A stretch of 64,000 bases of DNA, from NCBI GenBank assembly GCA_963575745.1, contig CAUYUJ010013947.1, forward strand, positions 90,828 to 154,827. The letters are read 5' to 3'. The notes under the pieces were generated by a model. It saw only the letters and a list, made by a program, of their open reading frames with translations, had not been told where the DNA came from and did not search any database. Every line of letters starts with the position of its first letter. Within the stretch, counting starts at the first letter, position 1. This DNA is from Prorocentrum cordatum. Its lineage: Eukaryota; Sar; Dinophyceae; Prorocentrales; Prorocentraceae. The translations under genes were made by a program, and so were the position numbers. This document shows positions 1 to 11,164 of this stretch, piece after piece.

Positions 1-1062
1 CCGCATCCTCCCTCCTCCCGTCACCCCCCTCGCGTTGGCACACCCCTCACACGTTTCGTGGCCCCATAGGGAGCTCCACCGAAGGCCCCAGTTCCACCAT
101 CCACATGCGTCCCCGCACCCATTTTGGCACACCCCTCACACGTTCCGTGGCCCCATAGGGAGCTCCAACGAAGGCCTAGTGGGGGTTCCCGCATGCTGTC
201 CCCACACTCCTGTTGGCACTCCTCTCACACGCTTCGTGGCCCCACAGGGAGCTCCACATAAGGCCCTCGTGGGGGTGCCCGCATGTGGTCTCCACGCCCA
301 CTACGGCACACCCCTCACTCGTTTTGTGGCTCCATGGAGAGCTCCACCGAAGGCCCTAGTGGGGGTGCCCGCATGTGCTCCCCACACCCATTTTGGCACA
401 CCCCTCACTCGCTTCGTGGCTCCATGGGGAGCTCCACCGAAGGACCTACTGGGGGGGCCTGATGCGGTCCCCACACCGAGCACGGCACACCCCTCACACG
501 TTGCGTGGCCCCATAGGAAGCTGCACCGAAGGCCCTAGTCGGGGTGCCCGCATGCGGTTCCTACACCCATTTTTGTACACCCCTCATACGTTTCGTGGCC
601 CCATCGGAGCTGCACCGAAGGCTCTAGTGGGGGCGCCCGCATGCAGTCCCCACGCCCATTTTGGCACACCCCTCACACGTTTCGTGGCCCCACAGGGAGC
701 TCCACCTAAGGCCTCAGCGCCACCGTCCACATACGTCCCCAACATGTTTCGTGGCCCCATAGGGAGCTCCACCGAAGGCCCCAGTGCCACCTTCCACTTA
801 AGTCCTACGTTCCTCCACACCTATTACGGCACACCCCTCTCACGTTTCGTGGCCCCATAGGGAGCTCTACCGAAGGCTCCGGTGCCAAGGCCCGCATGCA
901 TCCCCCACACCCATTTCGGCACACCCCTCACACGTTTCGTGGCCCCATAGGGAGCTCTACCGAAGGCCCCAGTTCCACCGTCCACATGCGTCCGCCGCAC
1001 CCATTCCGGCACACTCCTCACAGGGTTCGTGGCCCCATACGGAGCGCCACCGAAGAAAATGT
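1..1062. repeat. 89-bp satellite array 1 (left end outside window)
   Basis: About 12 head-to-tail units of 88-90 bp. Each unit has a conserved half (GGCACACCCCTCACACGTTT, then CGTGGCCCCATAGGGAGCTC) and a variable half ending in CCGCATGCG-like sequence. The array is already in progress at base 1. The same satellite recurs at 47083-48365. Units here differ more from each other than in the second array, so this copy looks older. The ORFs that cross it are by-products of the repeat. Confidence 0.95.
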
Positions 1063-1128
1063 TGACAATTGCGGTTCGCACCTCTGCATTTGGTTGGGTC
1101 TTTCGCCAGGCTAATGTTTTGCTTGTTT

Positions 1129-1160
<32 letters not shown>
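1129..1160. repeat. (CT)n microsatellite
   Basis: Short CT run just after satellite array 1. The next 370 bases (to 1530) are GC-rich with no gene I can support. Confidence 0.9.
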
Positions 1161-1530
1161 CTCCCCTCCTGCTCCGAGTTGCCCGCCTCCGCCCTCCGCC
1201 TCTGGCCTTGTGCGCCCCCCGCCCCCCAACCCCCTGCTGCGCCGCACGCCGCCCTCTTCCCGCGCGGCGCCGGACGGGACGAGGGCCCACATGGCTCCAC
1301 AGAGCTCGGGGGTGGACAGAACCCTGGCCCCGACACGTCGATGTTTTCGGTTCTCCAGAGGGCGTCGCGGCCGTCATCTTCCAGGCTTGCGCCCGCCAGG
1401 TTTGGGCCTGGGGTCGTCTTCGCTACCCCGCGTTTTGCGAAAGGGGGCTCCGTCCATCCCCGAAGAGCGCTCCAGGAACGCTCTCGGAGGGCTCCTGGGA
1501 TCGCTCCTGGACGGCCGCGGCGCCCCTTGC

Positions 1531-2420
1531 CCAGGAGGGGAAATAGACACACAGGTGCCATTCATCACCGGCTCCCCAGGAAAAGCGAGGGGAACATTTA
1601 GGGGAAGTGGGGGAGAGGACGCAGACCCAGGAAAGAAGGGAAAGCATTGGGAATCCTAGGATTTGTGCATACTTCTGTGGGTGCGTGTGTGTCCCTGGGT
1701 CCCTTTGGCTGCAACCCCCCACAACCGCCGGCTCTCACAGATGCTCGCCTTGGCCCCCCTCGGAGTGTGTCCGCGTCCTGGCTCGTCCCACGGTTTCCTC
1801 TGACGCGTCCCTCCTTGAGGAGGGGAACAAACACACATACACAATTAACCGTCGACTCCCCAGAAAATAGTGGAATATGGGAAGTGAGGGTGGGAAAACC
1901 CAGAAGATATGGAAAGCATGGGAATACCTGCGAGTTTAGTTGCACCTGCATCCCCGCAGGACCCGCCAGCTCTCACAGATGCCCGGCTTGGCCCCCTCGG
2001 AGTGTGTCCGCGCCCTGGCTTCGTCCCACGGTCTCCTCTGACGCGTCCCTCCTCCATGAGGGGAGCAAAAACACGGACACAAGTCATCGTCGATTCCTAG
2101 AACAATTCTCGGAGTGTGTCCACGTCTTGGCCTCGTCCCACGGTGTCCTCTGACGCGTCTCTCCTTCAGGAGGGGAAAACACACAGACACAAATCATCGT
2201 CGACTCCCAGAACAATTCTCGGAGTGTGTCCGCGCCCTGGCCTCGTCCCACGGTCTCCTTTGACGTGTTCCTCCTTAAGGAGGGGAAAACCTCACACAGA
2301 CACACGTAGTCGTCGACTCCCAGGAAAATATTGGAAAATAGCGGAAGTGGTGGGGGGAGGGAGCCGAACATTTTGAAAATATAGGGAATCTCGGGATTTG
2401 TGTCGACGTATTTGTGTGGC
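1531..2420 (+). repeat. Cluster of Rpt-A dispersed elements
   Basis: Rpt-A is a roughly 165-bp element. It starts with AGGAGGGGAAAA-CACA, continues through ATCGTCGACTCCCCAG and runs of GAAAATATGGGAA, and ends in a T/G-rich part (ATTTGTGTGT) followed by CCCAGGGCCC. Here it occurs as longer copies at 1531-1708, 1816-1955 and 2272-2420 and as short copies near 2053 and 2164. The copies are separated by a direct repeat beginning GGAGTGTGTCCGCG (near 1761, 2000, 2110 and 2220). Further copies lie at 9150, 31478 and 36128. Confidence 0.8.
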
Positions 2421-2720
2421 CCGCGGCCGCGGAGCCAGGGAGGCCTCTCGGCCCGAGGCAGGGGCCGAGGCCTCCCTGCTCGGCCGAGGGCGCTCGAGGG
2501 CCTGGGCCTGCTGTTCTGGCCCTCGGCCAATCTCGGATCGAGGTGCTATGCCGCCCCTCTTCGGCCCCCTGTTCTCTGGGTCGCTCTCTCGCGGCGCAGC
2601 GGGGAGGACCGCGCTCCGCACATATGCCCGCTCGGGTTGGCGCTGGGGCGGCGCCGCGAGGGCGCTATGGAGAAGCCGATCCTCGTGCCTCGCGGGGCAC
2701 GGTTCGCGAAGTCGGGGGTG

Positions 2721-2893
2721 ACCCACAGTGCCGTTTTTGATGCATGCTCCGCGTGCGGATCATGTATTAACAATGCAGGGCTCTAGTACTAAAAACAGCG
2801 ATGCGTTCATGCATACATTGATTCATACATCAATCATGTATCAAGAACCCTGTATTTTGTTCAAAATCCTATGTATTAAAAACTGCCCTGTAG
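2721..2893 (+). repeat. Rpt-C dispersed element, copy 1
   Basis: An AT-richer 170-bp segment containing CTCCGCGTGCGGATCATGTA, several ATGTATTA-type words and CCTATGTATTAAAAACTGCC. It is clearly related to 30317-30481 in the same orientation. That second copy lies inside intron 1 of the TIR gene. It has no coding potential. Confidence 0.75.
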
Positions 2894-3162
2894 TGCTTGG
2901 AGCTGCTCGGGAGGAGCCTCGGGGCATCCCCAGGTCCTCCCGAGGCCTGCAGGCGGGGGACCTCCGGAGGCCGCCCGGAGCGCGGATGGGGGCGGGCTCC
3001 GCGAGGCGCGTGCCAACTCGGAGGTTCCTGTGGGGAGGAGTCTCCCTCGCGGGCGATGTCTCTTTTTGCTATCCCTCCCTCTCTCTCCCACTCAGTCTCC
3101 GAGGCCCCCGCTGAACACTGGCCGCTCGGAAGCAGAGGGGAGCTCGGGGATACACGGTGGAG

Positions 3163-3310
3163 ACCCATGCCAAGGGAGACACCCTGCTTGCCTCCAGGGT
3201 GCCCTGGGTTCCTTGGGTTTCGATGGTTTTGCTCTGGAGAGCGTGACGTTCCCACACCAAGAATAAATGGACGTCCTGGGGTCTCAGGGTTACTCTGGAT
3301 CGCGTAATAA
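3163..3310 (+). repeat. Rpt-B dispersed element, copy 1
   Basis: Starts CCCATGCCAAG, continues with CTTGCCTCCAGGGTGCCCTG, then TTCGATGG and CCCACACCAA, and ends GGACGTCCTGGGGTCTCAGG. Related copies on the same strand lie at 19228-19408 and 33633-33815; those extend further, through a TTTCTTGTGGA motif. Confidence 0.8.
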
Positions 3311-3389
3311 TCGCCCCCCCCTTGGAGTGTCAGGGGGAGTTGGCCGCGGCGCGGGGGGGTCTGAGGTTCGTGCCCTTCCCCGATGGGGC

Positions 3390-3440
3390 GCGGGGGTGGT
3401 CCCGGGGAGTAGCGGTGTCGGTACCTCTTGGTTTCCCCGT
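3390..3440 (+). repeat. Rpt-J fragment
   Basis: Contains GTCCCGGGGAGTAGCGGTGT followed by CGGTACCTCTTGGTTTCC. This matches the right part of Rpt-J at 42700-42805 and 52720-52820. A reverse-oriented copy lies near 30494-30580. Confidence 0.55.
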
Positions 3441-3837
3441 CCTCGGGGCGGATGAGCCCAGGGGCAAGAGTCGTTGCATCCAGCCTTGTCTTGTCCGCCC
3501 TCGCGCCCTGCATGCGTCCGCCCTCGGTCGAGCGCGGCGACTTTACTGACTCGGTGAAGCCTCCTTGGAACATCCAGATCACCCACGGGGGCGCGACGAG
3601 ATCCGCGCTCAGCGTATGGCGGTCTGTGCCGGAGAGCCCGTCCTTCAGAAAAACGCGATGTGCGCGGGCGCGAAGCTGTGCGCGCTTGGCGCCGCATGGC
3701 ACAGGTGGCGCAGCGCAAGGCGCGCAGAGTTTGGTGAGCCCCGGGGGCAGGTCGCTGCGCCCCCTGCAGTCTCGGTCTGCAGTGGGGACGTGTCTTGTCC
3801 TTCTGGCGTCTTCGGCCTTCCCTCGACCAGGGGGAGG

Positions 3838-4000
3838 AGAAGGGGGGGAGGAGGGGGAAGGAGGAGGAGGGTGGAGAAGGAGGAGGAGGAGGGGGGATGA
3901 NNNNNNNNNNNNNNNNNNNNNNNNNNNNNNNNNNNNNNNNNNNNNNNNNNNNNNNNNNNNNNNNNNNNNNNNNNNNNNNNNNNNNNNNNNNNNNNNNNNN
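3838..4000. other. GGA-rich tract running into a 100-base assembly gap
   Basis: Positions 3838-3900 are purine-rich (GGA)n-like sequence, and 3901-4000 are all N. The gap sits at a simple repeat, so the true length is unknown. Any ORF crossing it is not real evidence of coding. Confidence 0.95.
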
Positions 4001-4230
4001 TATTTTCGCTCCGTGCTCCCTATTTTGGGCCGTGGCCGTCCTGGGGCCCTCTTGGGCCGTCTTGGGCGTCTTTCGGCCCGTCTTGGGGCGCTCTTACACA
4101 GTCTTGGGGCCCGTTTAACATGCTTCTTTAACCGTTTTGGGGTGGTCTTTTGGGCCTGCTGGGCCGTTTTGGAGCGTCGGACGGCCGAAAAGTGGAGGAC
4201 ACGCCCTACCAAACTTTAGGCCCCCATCTC
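4001..4230 (+). repeat. Rpt-F quasi-repeat (CTTGGG-rich), copy 1
   Basis: A degenerate run of units built on TCTTGGGGCCnTCTTGGG. It ends in a conserved block, GTTTTGGAGCGTCGGACGGC followed by CGAAAA. Related stretches are at about 6230-6330, 31860-31960 (reverse), 34565-35120 and 58440-59030. Confidence 0.65.
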
Positions 4231-4349
4231 AAGAGGCTAGCTGAGAGCCTGGGGGGGCTCACGCGGGGTGCGCAGCGTGTGAGAGGGATGTGACGTGCTG
4301 GGGACCCCTGGAGCCGTCCATAATCCATAAGACTTTATCCGAGGGCCTG

Positions 4350-4535
4350 GAAGACCATGGGGGGAAGTTGATGGGCCTGTTTTCCACAACCACCACCACC
4401 AGAAGTTGGAGGAGGGAAGGAGGTGGAGGATGCGGAGGGGGAGGAGGAATAACGGGAGGAGGAGGTGGAGGAGGAGTAGGACGAGGGCCCCCCCTCCTAC
4501 TTATGGCGGTGGCGGTGGAAAACAAGCCCACCATA
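4350..4535. repeat. Foldback around a GGA-rich loop
   Basis: GGCCTGTTTTCCACAACCAC near 4372 is inverted as GGTGGAAAACAAGCCC near 4514-4529. The loop is (GGA)n-rich. This is a weaker hairpin than the foldbacks at 37 kb. Confidence 0.45.
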
Positions 4536-5460
4536 AGTGCGTTTCGAAAGAGCCGAATCGACGGTCCATTCGGAGATCTTGATTGGCCAGCCGAGAGCTC
4601 CTGGAGGTCCATGAGCGACTGGGGGGAGGGGGTCCGAGCCGCGCGCAAAAAGAGGCGGGGTGGGGGTCCAGCCTTCGAAGGAGGCAGGCGTCGTCTTCGC
4701 AGCCCTCTTCCCTTTTGAGACGTCTTATCGGTACCCCCCCAGGTCCTTTTAAGGACCACCTTGCCTTCGTAGCACGACATCCTCCTCGCCCCACCACCTC
4801 CTGCGCGACACCAGCAGGGGGGAGGGGGCGAACAGCTTACGACAGCGAGGCGATGCGACTTTCGCTGCGGGCGACAAAGAGCCAGACCACATTACTCGCC
4901 GCTGCGAAGCCAGAAAGTACCGTGACCCAGTGGTCAACAGGCTGGCGACGATTTCGTGCATGCGATTAGACGTGAACCCAATGCACAGAGTACGAGGGGA
5001 GATGCTGCCAGCTTGGCCCCGCATTTGCGGCAAGGTATTGTGGTGGGCCTCGTTGTCTATGGGCCAGGAGCGCAGCTCAGAATCGCCTTCGCTGCTGCCC
5101 CCCCGGCCTGTTCCTCTGCTCGCGCCCGCGCCTTGCACGGGGCAAACTCGGACGCGCCTCCGTTCGGCCACCTGCCTCGGGCAGGGGCGCGCCGTCCACG
5201 AGGCGGACCACGTCTGGCGACTCGTCGTGCTCCCCCAAGGCATCCCGTGGATGCGCCAGGGCCCAGACCTTGGGTGGGCCCGCGCCGGAGCCGCTTCGGC
5301 GCGGCCCCAGGAACCCTCGAGGAAGGGCAAGGAGAAGGAGAGGAAGAAAAAGGACGAGAAGAAGGACAAGAAAAAGGACAAGGCCGCCCGGCCCCGCGCC
5401 TGGCCCCGCCCCCCCCCCCCGCGCCTGCGCTTGGACCTTCAGGGGCAGCACAGAGGGCAT
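4536..5460. other. Unassigned GC-rich stretch
   Basis: ORFs exist on both strands (for example + from 4930 and - from 5381), but neither shows a recognisable domain. The + ORF degenerates into Lys/Glu-rich sequence and then the GGA tract. I cannot support a gene here. Confidence 0.5.
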
Positions 5461-5464
5461 GGCC

Positions 5465-5640
5465 AGGAGGAGGGGCGGGAAGAGGAGGAGGAGGAGGAGG
5501 AGGAAGAGGAGAAGGAGGAGGAGGAGGAGGAGGAGGAGGAGGAGGGGAGGAGGAGGAGGACTAGGAGGAGGAGGAGGAGGAGGAGGCGGACATCTCTCTC
5601 TCTCTCTTTTCCTCTCTCTTTTCCTCTCTCTGTCTCTCTG

Positions 5641-5680
<40 letters not shown>
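5465..5680. repeat. (GGA)n followed by (CT)n
   Basis: About 120 bp of AGG repeats run directly into about 85 bp of CT repeats. A polypurine tract is thus followed by a polypyrimidine tract on the same strand. Confidence 0.95.
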
Positions 5681-5682
<2 letters not shown>

Positions 5683-6007
5683 ACATATGTATGTTCAATC
5701 CGTTTGTGTTGTCCTTCTCCTTCTTGTTACCTTCTCTCCTCACCTCCCTCCATAAACATCTGTGCACACATCTGTGCACTGGCGGTTGATGGCCCATGCC
5801 GCCACCGTGCCGGGGCTGCAGGCCCGAGGCTTCTTGGATGCCTCGGTGTGCTGGGGCCCTTTCGGGCCTGAGCTTCGGGAACCCTCCGGCCTCTCTTGGG
5901 GGGCTGGCGGGGCTCTTTTGGCGCACCTTGAGGGCCCTTGGGGTGGAAGGAGGAGGAGGAGGAGGAGGTGGCTACTCCAAATCCTTTTTAATCGACACTC
6001 CCCCAAA
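5681..6007. other. Unassigned stretch
   Basis: GC-rich sequence with no recognisable domain, ending in a short GGA run near 5950. No gene is supported. Confidence 0.5.
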
Positions 6008-6170
6008 AAACCGGACCCCCCTCCAAATGCGGCATAACATTCCGGACCCCCCTCTTCGACGGGGCGCCTTGATAAACCGGACCCCCTAGGCTACAATCCA
6101 AAGAAAGTGCCCTGATAATCCGGACCCCCCCAGTTACCAAAGAGGCGCCTTACAAAAACCGGACCCGGGG
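6008..6170 (+). repeat. Five spaced CCGGACCCCC motifs
   Basis: AA(T/C)CCGGACCCCC-like words start near 6012, 6043, 6077, 6120 and 6160. They are separated by non-repetitive spacers of roughly 20-30 bases. The words are conserved while the spacers are not. Confidence 0.75.
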
Positions 6171-6897
6171 GACGATTAATATGGGATTTGGAATATTTTG
6201 GGGCGGAGGGATCAAATGTCAGGTCGTCTTCCCGATCTTGGGGCCCCTCTTGAGCTGTTGTTGCCGGCCTCTCGGGCCCCTCTTGGGGGTGTGTTGGGCC
6301 GCTCTGGAGCGATTCTTGGCGTGTCTTGGGTCGGCCTGGACGATCTGAGGACAGAAACGGCGGCAGCACGAGAACTGTGCAAAACCGAGTGGAGTTGGAC
6401 GATTTTGGCTTCCAGGGCGGCCTTACACACCCCCCAGGGCGGCCCAAGATGCGCCCAACAAGGCTCCAGGACGGTCCCTGGGACCACCTGGAACCATCTT
6501 GTGCACGCATGCCCCGAGCAACGCGCTCTTGGCTTCTCGAAAATTCACGTGGGAGCCCCCAGTGGCGCCCAGGAGCGCCCAGAAATCCGGGCTTTGGGCC
6601 CCTTCTTTTTGAAAACAAGTTTACAGAAAACTCCGTGCACAGAGCTCGGAGGGATTTGGGGACACACCAACTCGTGCCGCGGGGCACTATACGAGCATCG
6701 ACAAAATCCATAGAGAGCCTCGCCGAGCTGCGCAACGTAGCGGCCGATCCGACGTTGTGGCAAGGTCTTGCGCCGAACCACTGCCTACCCAGAGCAGTGT
6801 TCCGTGTGTGAGGCATATGTTCTGCGACGTCCAGGCTTCGGGGAAAACGTGTATACATACACAGATATGCACCTACACATGTGTATAGTATTAATCC
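6171..6897. other. Mixed intergenic stretch with Rpt-F fragment
   Basis: 6230-6330 holds CTTGGG-type Rpt-F sequence. The rest has no recognisable gene on either strand. Confidence 0.5.
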
Positions 6898-7000
6898 ATA
6901 CATACATACATACATACATACATACATACATACATACATACATACATACATACATACATACATACATACATACATACATACACACACATACATACATACA

Positions 7001-7034
<34 letters not shown>

Positions 7035-7265
7035 CATACATACATACATACATGCATGCATGCATACATACAGACATACACACATACACACATACACACA
7101 TACACACATACACACATACATACATACATACATACATACATACATACATACATACATACATACGTACATATAAATATACGTGTGTATGTATGTATGTAGA
7201 AAGGTGTATGCATGCATGTACGTATGTATGTATGTATGCATGCATGTATGTATTCATGTGTATAG
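6898..7265. repeat. (CATA)n then (TATG)n tetranucleotide array
   Basis: About 290 bp of CATA repeats with a few CACA interruptions, then about 85 bp of the complementary TATG/TGTA repeats. The locus is therefore a long imperfect palindrome. Long Tyr/Ile/His or Cys/Val/Met ORFs across it are artefacts. Confidence 0.95.
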
Positions 7266-8045
7266 ATATATGTGTGGGTGGTTCCCACACATGTACGCAC
7301 CGACGATGATGCAAAACGCCCTGTCGTCCCAAGCCCCCTCAAAAGTCCCAACGCGCATGTCATGCCACTGCCGGAGAGGGTCCCCTTGAACGGCGAGCGC
7401 ACCATGTGTTTGCCATGCAACCTGGATTTTGGCTTCCGCAAAAGGAGGTGACCTTTCCTTTGCGTCTCTTTGGCTACACGCAGTGTCGGGATGTGGGGCC
7501 GTCATTATGTTCAAAGAATTATAAGGTGAAAGGGAACCGTGTCAGTGAAAGGGAACCTTGCCATTGAAAGACATGGCCAAAGGCTAGAGAGGACCTTGTC
7601 TGTTTAGAGGAAATCGCCCGCCATCAATGTAGCAGTCGCACGATTTGTTTTACAAACGTGGTCATACCATCCGATGTTGTTCCAAGTTATTACACCATTC
7701 AACCAGAGCCGCACCTTATCCATGCATCAATTGCACATGCTTTTCCCCAACTTGGCTTTGCTTCAGGGTCTTTACATGTTGATGAACAGTCACTGTGTGC
7801 CGGGACCGGTTGGCCTCGGTTGGCCTCGGCTGTTCTCGGGGTTCCCCAGTCTCGTGTCCTTGTAGCGGCCTTCCTCGCGGGCTCCCCGGTGGGAACAAAT
7901 CGGCCTTGGTGAATTCCACGGTGTTGTTTTCTTACAAGGGCCGTGGTTTTCCCTGTTTTGATGGTTGGCTTCGCTCCTCGGATTCCCAGGTCTTGATCCT
8001 CGGGATTCTCCTAGTCTTCTTCGTTGTTGCTTGGTGCCTCTGGGT
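7266..8045. other. Unassigned stretch, more AT-rich than average
   Basis: Contains GTGAAAGGGAACC twice (near 7527 and 7548). No domain is recognised, and ORFs are short and overlapping. Confidence 0.5.
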
Positions 8046-8272
8046 CCCAGTCTTCTTCTAGATCCCGGGATTCCCTGGGGGATCCCGGTGTTGTTCTTTG
8101 GTTTGGGTTTCTCGGGATCCCCTGTCGTGTTCCTCGGTTCACCCGGCAATGCCAGGCATCAGTCTTCTTTTTCTGGATCCTTGAGTTCCCCGGGCTTCCT
8201 TGTGTTGTTCCCTGCTTTGGGTTCCTCGGGTTGCCCTGTCTTGTTCCTCGGGTTACCCGGCAGGGCCGAGCG
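8046..8272 (+). repeat. Two-unit tandem repeat, about 113 bp
   Basis: Both units begin near CAGTCTTCTT, carry TTGTTC and TTTGGGTT(T/C)CTCGGG, and end in ACCCGGCA. The first spans about 8046-8159 and the second about 8160-8272. Confidence 0.7.
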
Positions 8273-8279
8273 TGCATGT

Positions 8280-8430
8280 TGCAACGCAATGCCAATCCAT
8301 GCCAAGCCAGGCCGCGCAATGCCAAAAGCAGTGCCAATCAATGCCAAGCAGCCCCGACCACTGCGACGCAGCGCTGAGCATTGCCGAGCAGCGCCGAGCA
8401 TCGCCAAGCAACGCCAGGCATGGCGCCCAT
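8280..8430 (+). repeat. Short GC-rich repeat based on GCAATGCCAA
   Basis: Repeated words such as GCAATGCCAA, GCCAATC and GAGCATTGCC at spacings of about 10-20 bases. It is degenerate. Confidence 0.7.
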
Positions 8431-8525
8431 GCAGCTGGAGCCTGTCCTGTAGTTGTGGTCGCGCCATGTTTCGGGACGTCGGGTCCGACGGTGTGTTCCG
8501 GCGATTTGCCCTACAGTCGAGGCGT

Positions 8526-8575
8526 TGACCTAAGGAACCCTAAATAAGGAACGAGGCCCCTTTTTTCTAAGTTGA
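8526..8575 (-). repeat. Rpt-M fragment (reverse orientation)
   Basis: The reverse complement contains AAAAAAGGGGCCTCGTTCCT followed by TATTTAGGGTTCCTTAGGTC. This matches 49540-49590. Confidence 0.6.
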
Positions 8576-9149
8576 ACTTCGACTTCCCATCGAAAACTGA
8601 AGGGAAACCTTAGGCAACGTGTGGAACAATCAAGGATCATCGAGCCCCTCCCCAACGAAAAGGGTTCCTTCTTCAGCGCCCTGGCTGTATTCCGGAGAGG
8701 AGCCATCCTCCACCCGTGCAGGCTTTTAAATGTCACTTACAGAGCCCCACGGGCGCGGCGGCGGTCAGGCGAGAACGCCCCACCTGGAACACACGGCGCC
8801 CTCCACCCCGCGTGGTGCCTGCTGGCGCCTGTGGGGACGATTTCGCTCGCGGCGCGCATTCGAGAGCCGTGCTTTCAGAGAGGCCCGCCCCCGCATCCAG
8901 TGTAGAGTATGACTGCGGGCGGGAGCCAAGACGCACCAGCTCGAAGGGCACCCACCGTACACCTGCACCGATCCTGGCCAGGCCGAGCCCGGGCCCGGGA
9001 GCGGTGCCTATGCAGTACTGCCCACGACAAGAGGGCGGATGCACACCGACTGTGGGCCCACAGTGCGATCCTGGCCGGAATCCGCAGGCGTATAACGGGC
9101 GGCCTCCTACCAACAGCGGCCACGCCCATGCGGCCTGGGGGCCGCCTTT
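8576..9149. other. Unassigned GC-rich stretch
   Basis: No domain or repeat family recognised. Overlapping ORFs on both strands show no distinguishing features. Confidence 0.5.
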
Positions 9150-9312
9150 CAGGAGGGGAAAAAACACTGACACAATTAATCGTCGATTCCCCCAAAAATA
9201 TGCGAAAATATGGGAAATGGGGGGGAAGACGAACACCCAGAAAATATAGGAAAATATGGGGAATATTTTTATTTGTGTGTGTATTGCTTTGTGTGTCCCA
9301 GGGCCCTTTCAG
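9150..9312 (+). repeat. Rpt-A, well-preserved copy
   Basis: Has all parts of the element: AGGAGGGGAAAAAACACTGA, AATTAATCGTCGATTCCCCC, two sets of AAAATATGGGAAAT-like words, TTTTTATTTGTGTGTG and CCCAGGGCCC. Confidence 0.8.
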
Positions 9313-9489
9313 CGTTGGCCTCCTGGCCAGCCCACCGCGGCGCCAGGCGCCCGCCATGCCAAGGCCGCCGCCGCGGCAGCGGCCGCGCACGCGCGCCCGC
9401 CAGACGTCCGCTGCGGGCACGCCGGCGGAGGGCGCGACCACGCCCGGCAGCGCGAAGGGCCGCGCGCCGCCCGCGCCCCGCCCGCGCGC

Positions 9490-9666
9490 CGCCGCCAGCG
9501 ACGACGCAGACGACGACGACGTCGAGGAGGACGACGACGACCACGGAGACAGCAACTGCGACGGCGGCGGGGACGACGCCTACGACGACGACGTCCACGA
9601 CGACGTCGACGACGGCGGCGGGGACGGCGACATCGGCGACATCGGCGACATCGGCGACGGCGGCGG

Positions 9667-9704
<38 letters not shown>

Positions 9705-9775
9705 GCGCCGATGGCGACAACGACGACGACGACGGCGGCGACGGCGGGCAAAGCGAATGGCCGCGCCCCGCCCGC
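9490..9775 (+). repeat. (GAC)n-based minisatellite
   Basis: A compositional run of GAC/GGC triplets. It is flanked by similar GC-rich sequence on each side (GCCCCGCCCGCGCGCC near 9474 and again near 9764). It reads as poly-Asp/Gly, poly-Thr or poly-Arg depending on frame, so I do not call a protein. Confidence 0.85.
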
Positions 9776-9795
9776 GCGCCACACGCGCGCTGCCG

Positions 9796-10359
9796 TTGCC
9801 CTCTCCTCTCGGGTCATACTCAGAGGAGGACCTCTGGCTGGTAGGCCGTCGCCCTCCCCCCTCGGGCGGTTTTTCGTCGTTTTGGCCCTGGGAACGTTAA
9901 CAAAGCAACTCAGGACGAAAACCATCACCTGGGGGAAGGGTTTTGACTTCGGGGGGCCGCGTATTGAAAACATCAGAACGTCGCACGTCTGGGAATGTTC
10001 CAATACCACAACCTTAGTTTCGCTTTCGCCTTTCCGTTGCCAAGGCTGGAAAATCCTTGGGTTTCTCATGAGGCGGCGTTCGTGTAATGTGTCTTAAATT
10101 CATTCGGGTCTGTTCCGGAAATTTTCTGGGGAATCCATTTCCATATTGGACTTCACCCTCTATCCTTCCAGGCCCCTCCGCAGGCACCCCGAAGAAAGAT
10201 GCATTCAAGTTGTGGCCGTCCCCGCCTCAGTTGGGGGAGACCTTCCTGCGCTGCCCAGGACCCCCCCCGAATTCTACAGGAATCTACAGGAAGCCCATCG
10301 AGACCCCAGAGAGACTCTGAGCGGGTTCTGAGCCACCGAGGGGCTGCCGAGAACTCACG
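9796..10359. other. Unassigned stretch
   Basis: Moderately GC-rich with no recognised domain or repeat family. Confidence 0.5.
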
Positions 10360-11110
10360 TGAAACGTTTGGTCGTTTTCAGCCAGTTTTCGGTTGACCCT
10401 CCCCGCCTGTGGGTCACCTGCGTGGTGCCTTCTTCATGCAGGGAATGTATGCGAATACACCATGTGTGGGCCCAGAATGCACATGAAACAATTTGTCTTC
10501 CTCAGCCACAGTATCGGGTGTCCCACTTGCCTGTAGGTCACCTGCGTGGTGCCTGCTGCATGCAGGAAGTGTATGAAGTGGGAATACACCGTGTTTGGGC
10601 CCAGATTGCTAATGAACCAACTGGTTTTACTCAACCACCCGCGTGCATAGTGCGTGCTTCATGCGGGAAATGTATTCAGTGGGAATGCATCACGTCATGA
10701 TGCTTCAAGTTTATGGCCCAGAATGCAAGCGCACCAGTTGTTGTTCTGTCAACGACTGTTCGGGTTACCCGCCTGCGTGTGGGTCACCTGCTAGGTGCCT
10801 GCTTCATACGGGAATTATGTTGAGTGGAACTGCATCGCTCCATATTGGGGCCCGCAGTGCAGGTGATAGGAGTTTGTCAACTAGTTTTCGGCTGGCCACC
10901 TCGTCTGTGGGTGGGTCTCTTGCAAGGTGTCTGCTGCATCTAGGAAATGCATCAGCCGGGGATATGTCACTTCATGTTGGGGCCCCGAATGAAAGTGGCA
11001 CATCTAGTTTTTCTTCACCTGTTTTCGGGTGGCCAACCCGTCCGTGGGTCTCCCGAGAGGTGCTTGTATCATGTTCGTAAGGTGTTGAATGCGAATATAT
11101 CACGCATCAA
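10360..11110 (+). repeat. Degenerate satellite G, about 130-bp unit, locus 1
   Basis: Five or six diverged units contain GGGCCCAGAATGCA-type sequence (near 10469, 10597, 10709, 10848 and 10978), a TTTTCGG(G/T)T block, GTGGGTCACCTGCGTGGTGC and CTTCATGCnGGAAATG. The same family occurs at 18480-18790. Confidence 0.8.
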
Positions 11111-11164
11111 GGCATCCATCGTTTGTGTGTCCAGATCCAGTAAGGCCGTTGAACAGGTCTAGGA

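Noticed and set aside
1-1062. CRISPR-like array
   Set aside because: Units are contiguous and diverged in both halves, with no constant repeat plus unique spacer pattern and no cas genes; this is a eukaryotic satellite.
3428-4219. ORFs that pass through the N block
   Set aside because: The gap is unknown sequence, so continuity is not shown.
4749-5381. 210-aa minus ORF
   Set aside because: Starts inside a GGA tract and has no recognisable domain; the overlapping plus-strand ORF is equally (un)convincing.
6091-7332. 413-aa minus-strand ORF and companions across 6.8-7.3 kb
   Set aside because: Produced by the CATA/TATG repeat; composition is Tyr/Met/Cys/Val repeats with no domain.
8909-10097. 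Long ORFs with poly-Asp, poly-Arg or poly-Thr at 9.5-9.8 kb
   Set aside because: They come from one GAC minisatellite read in different frames; no frame is favoured.
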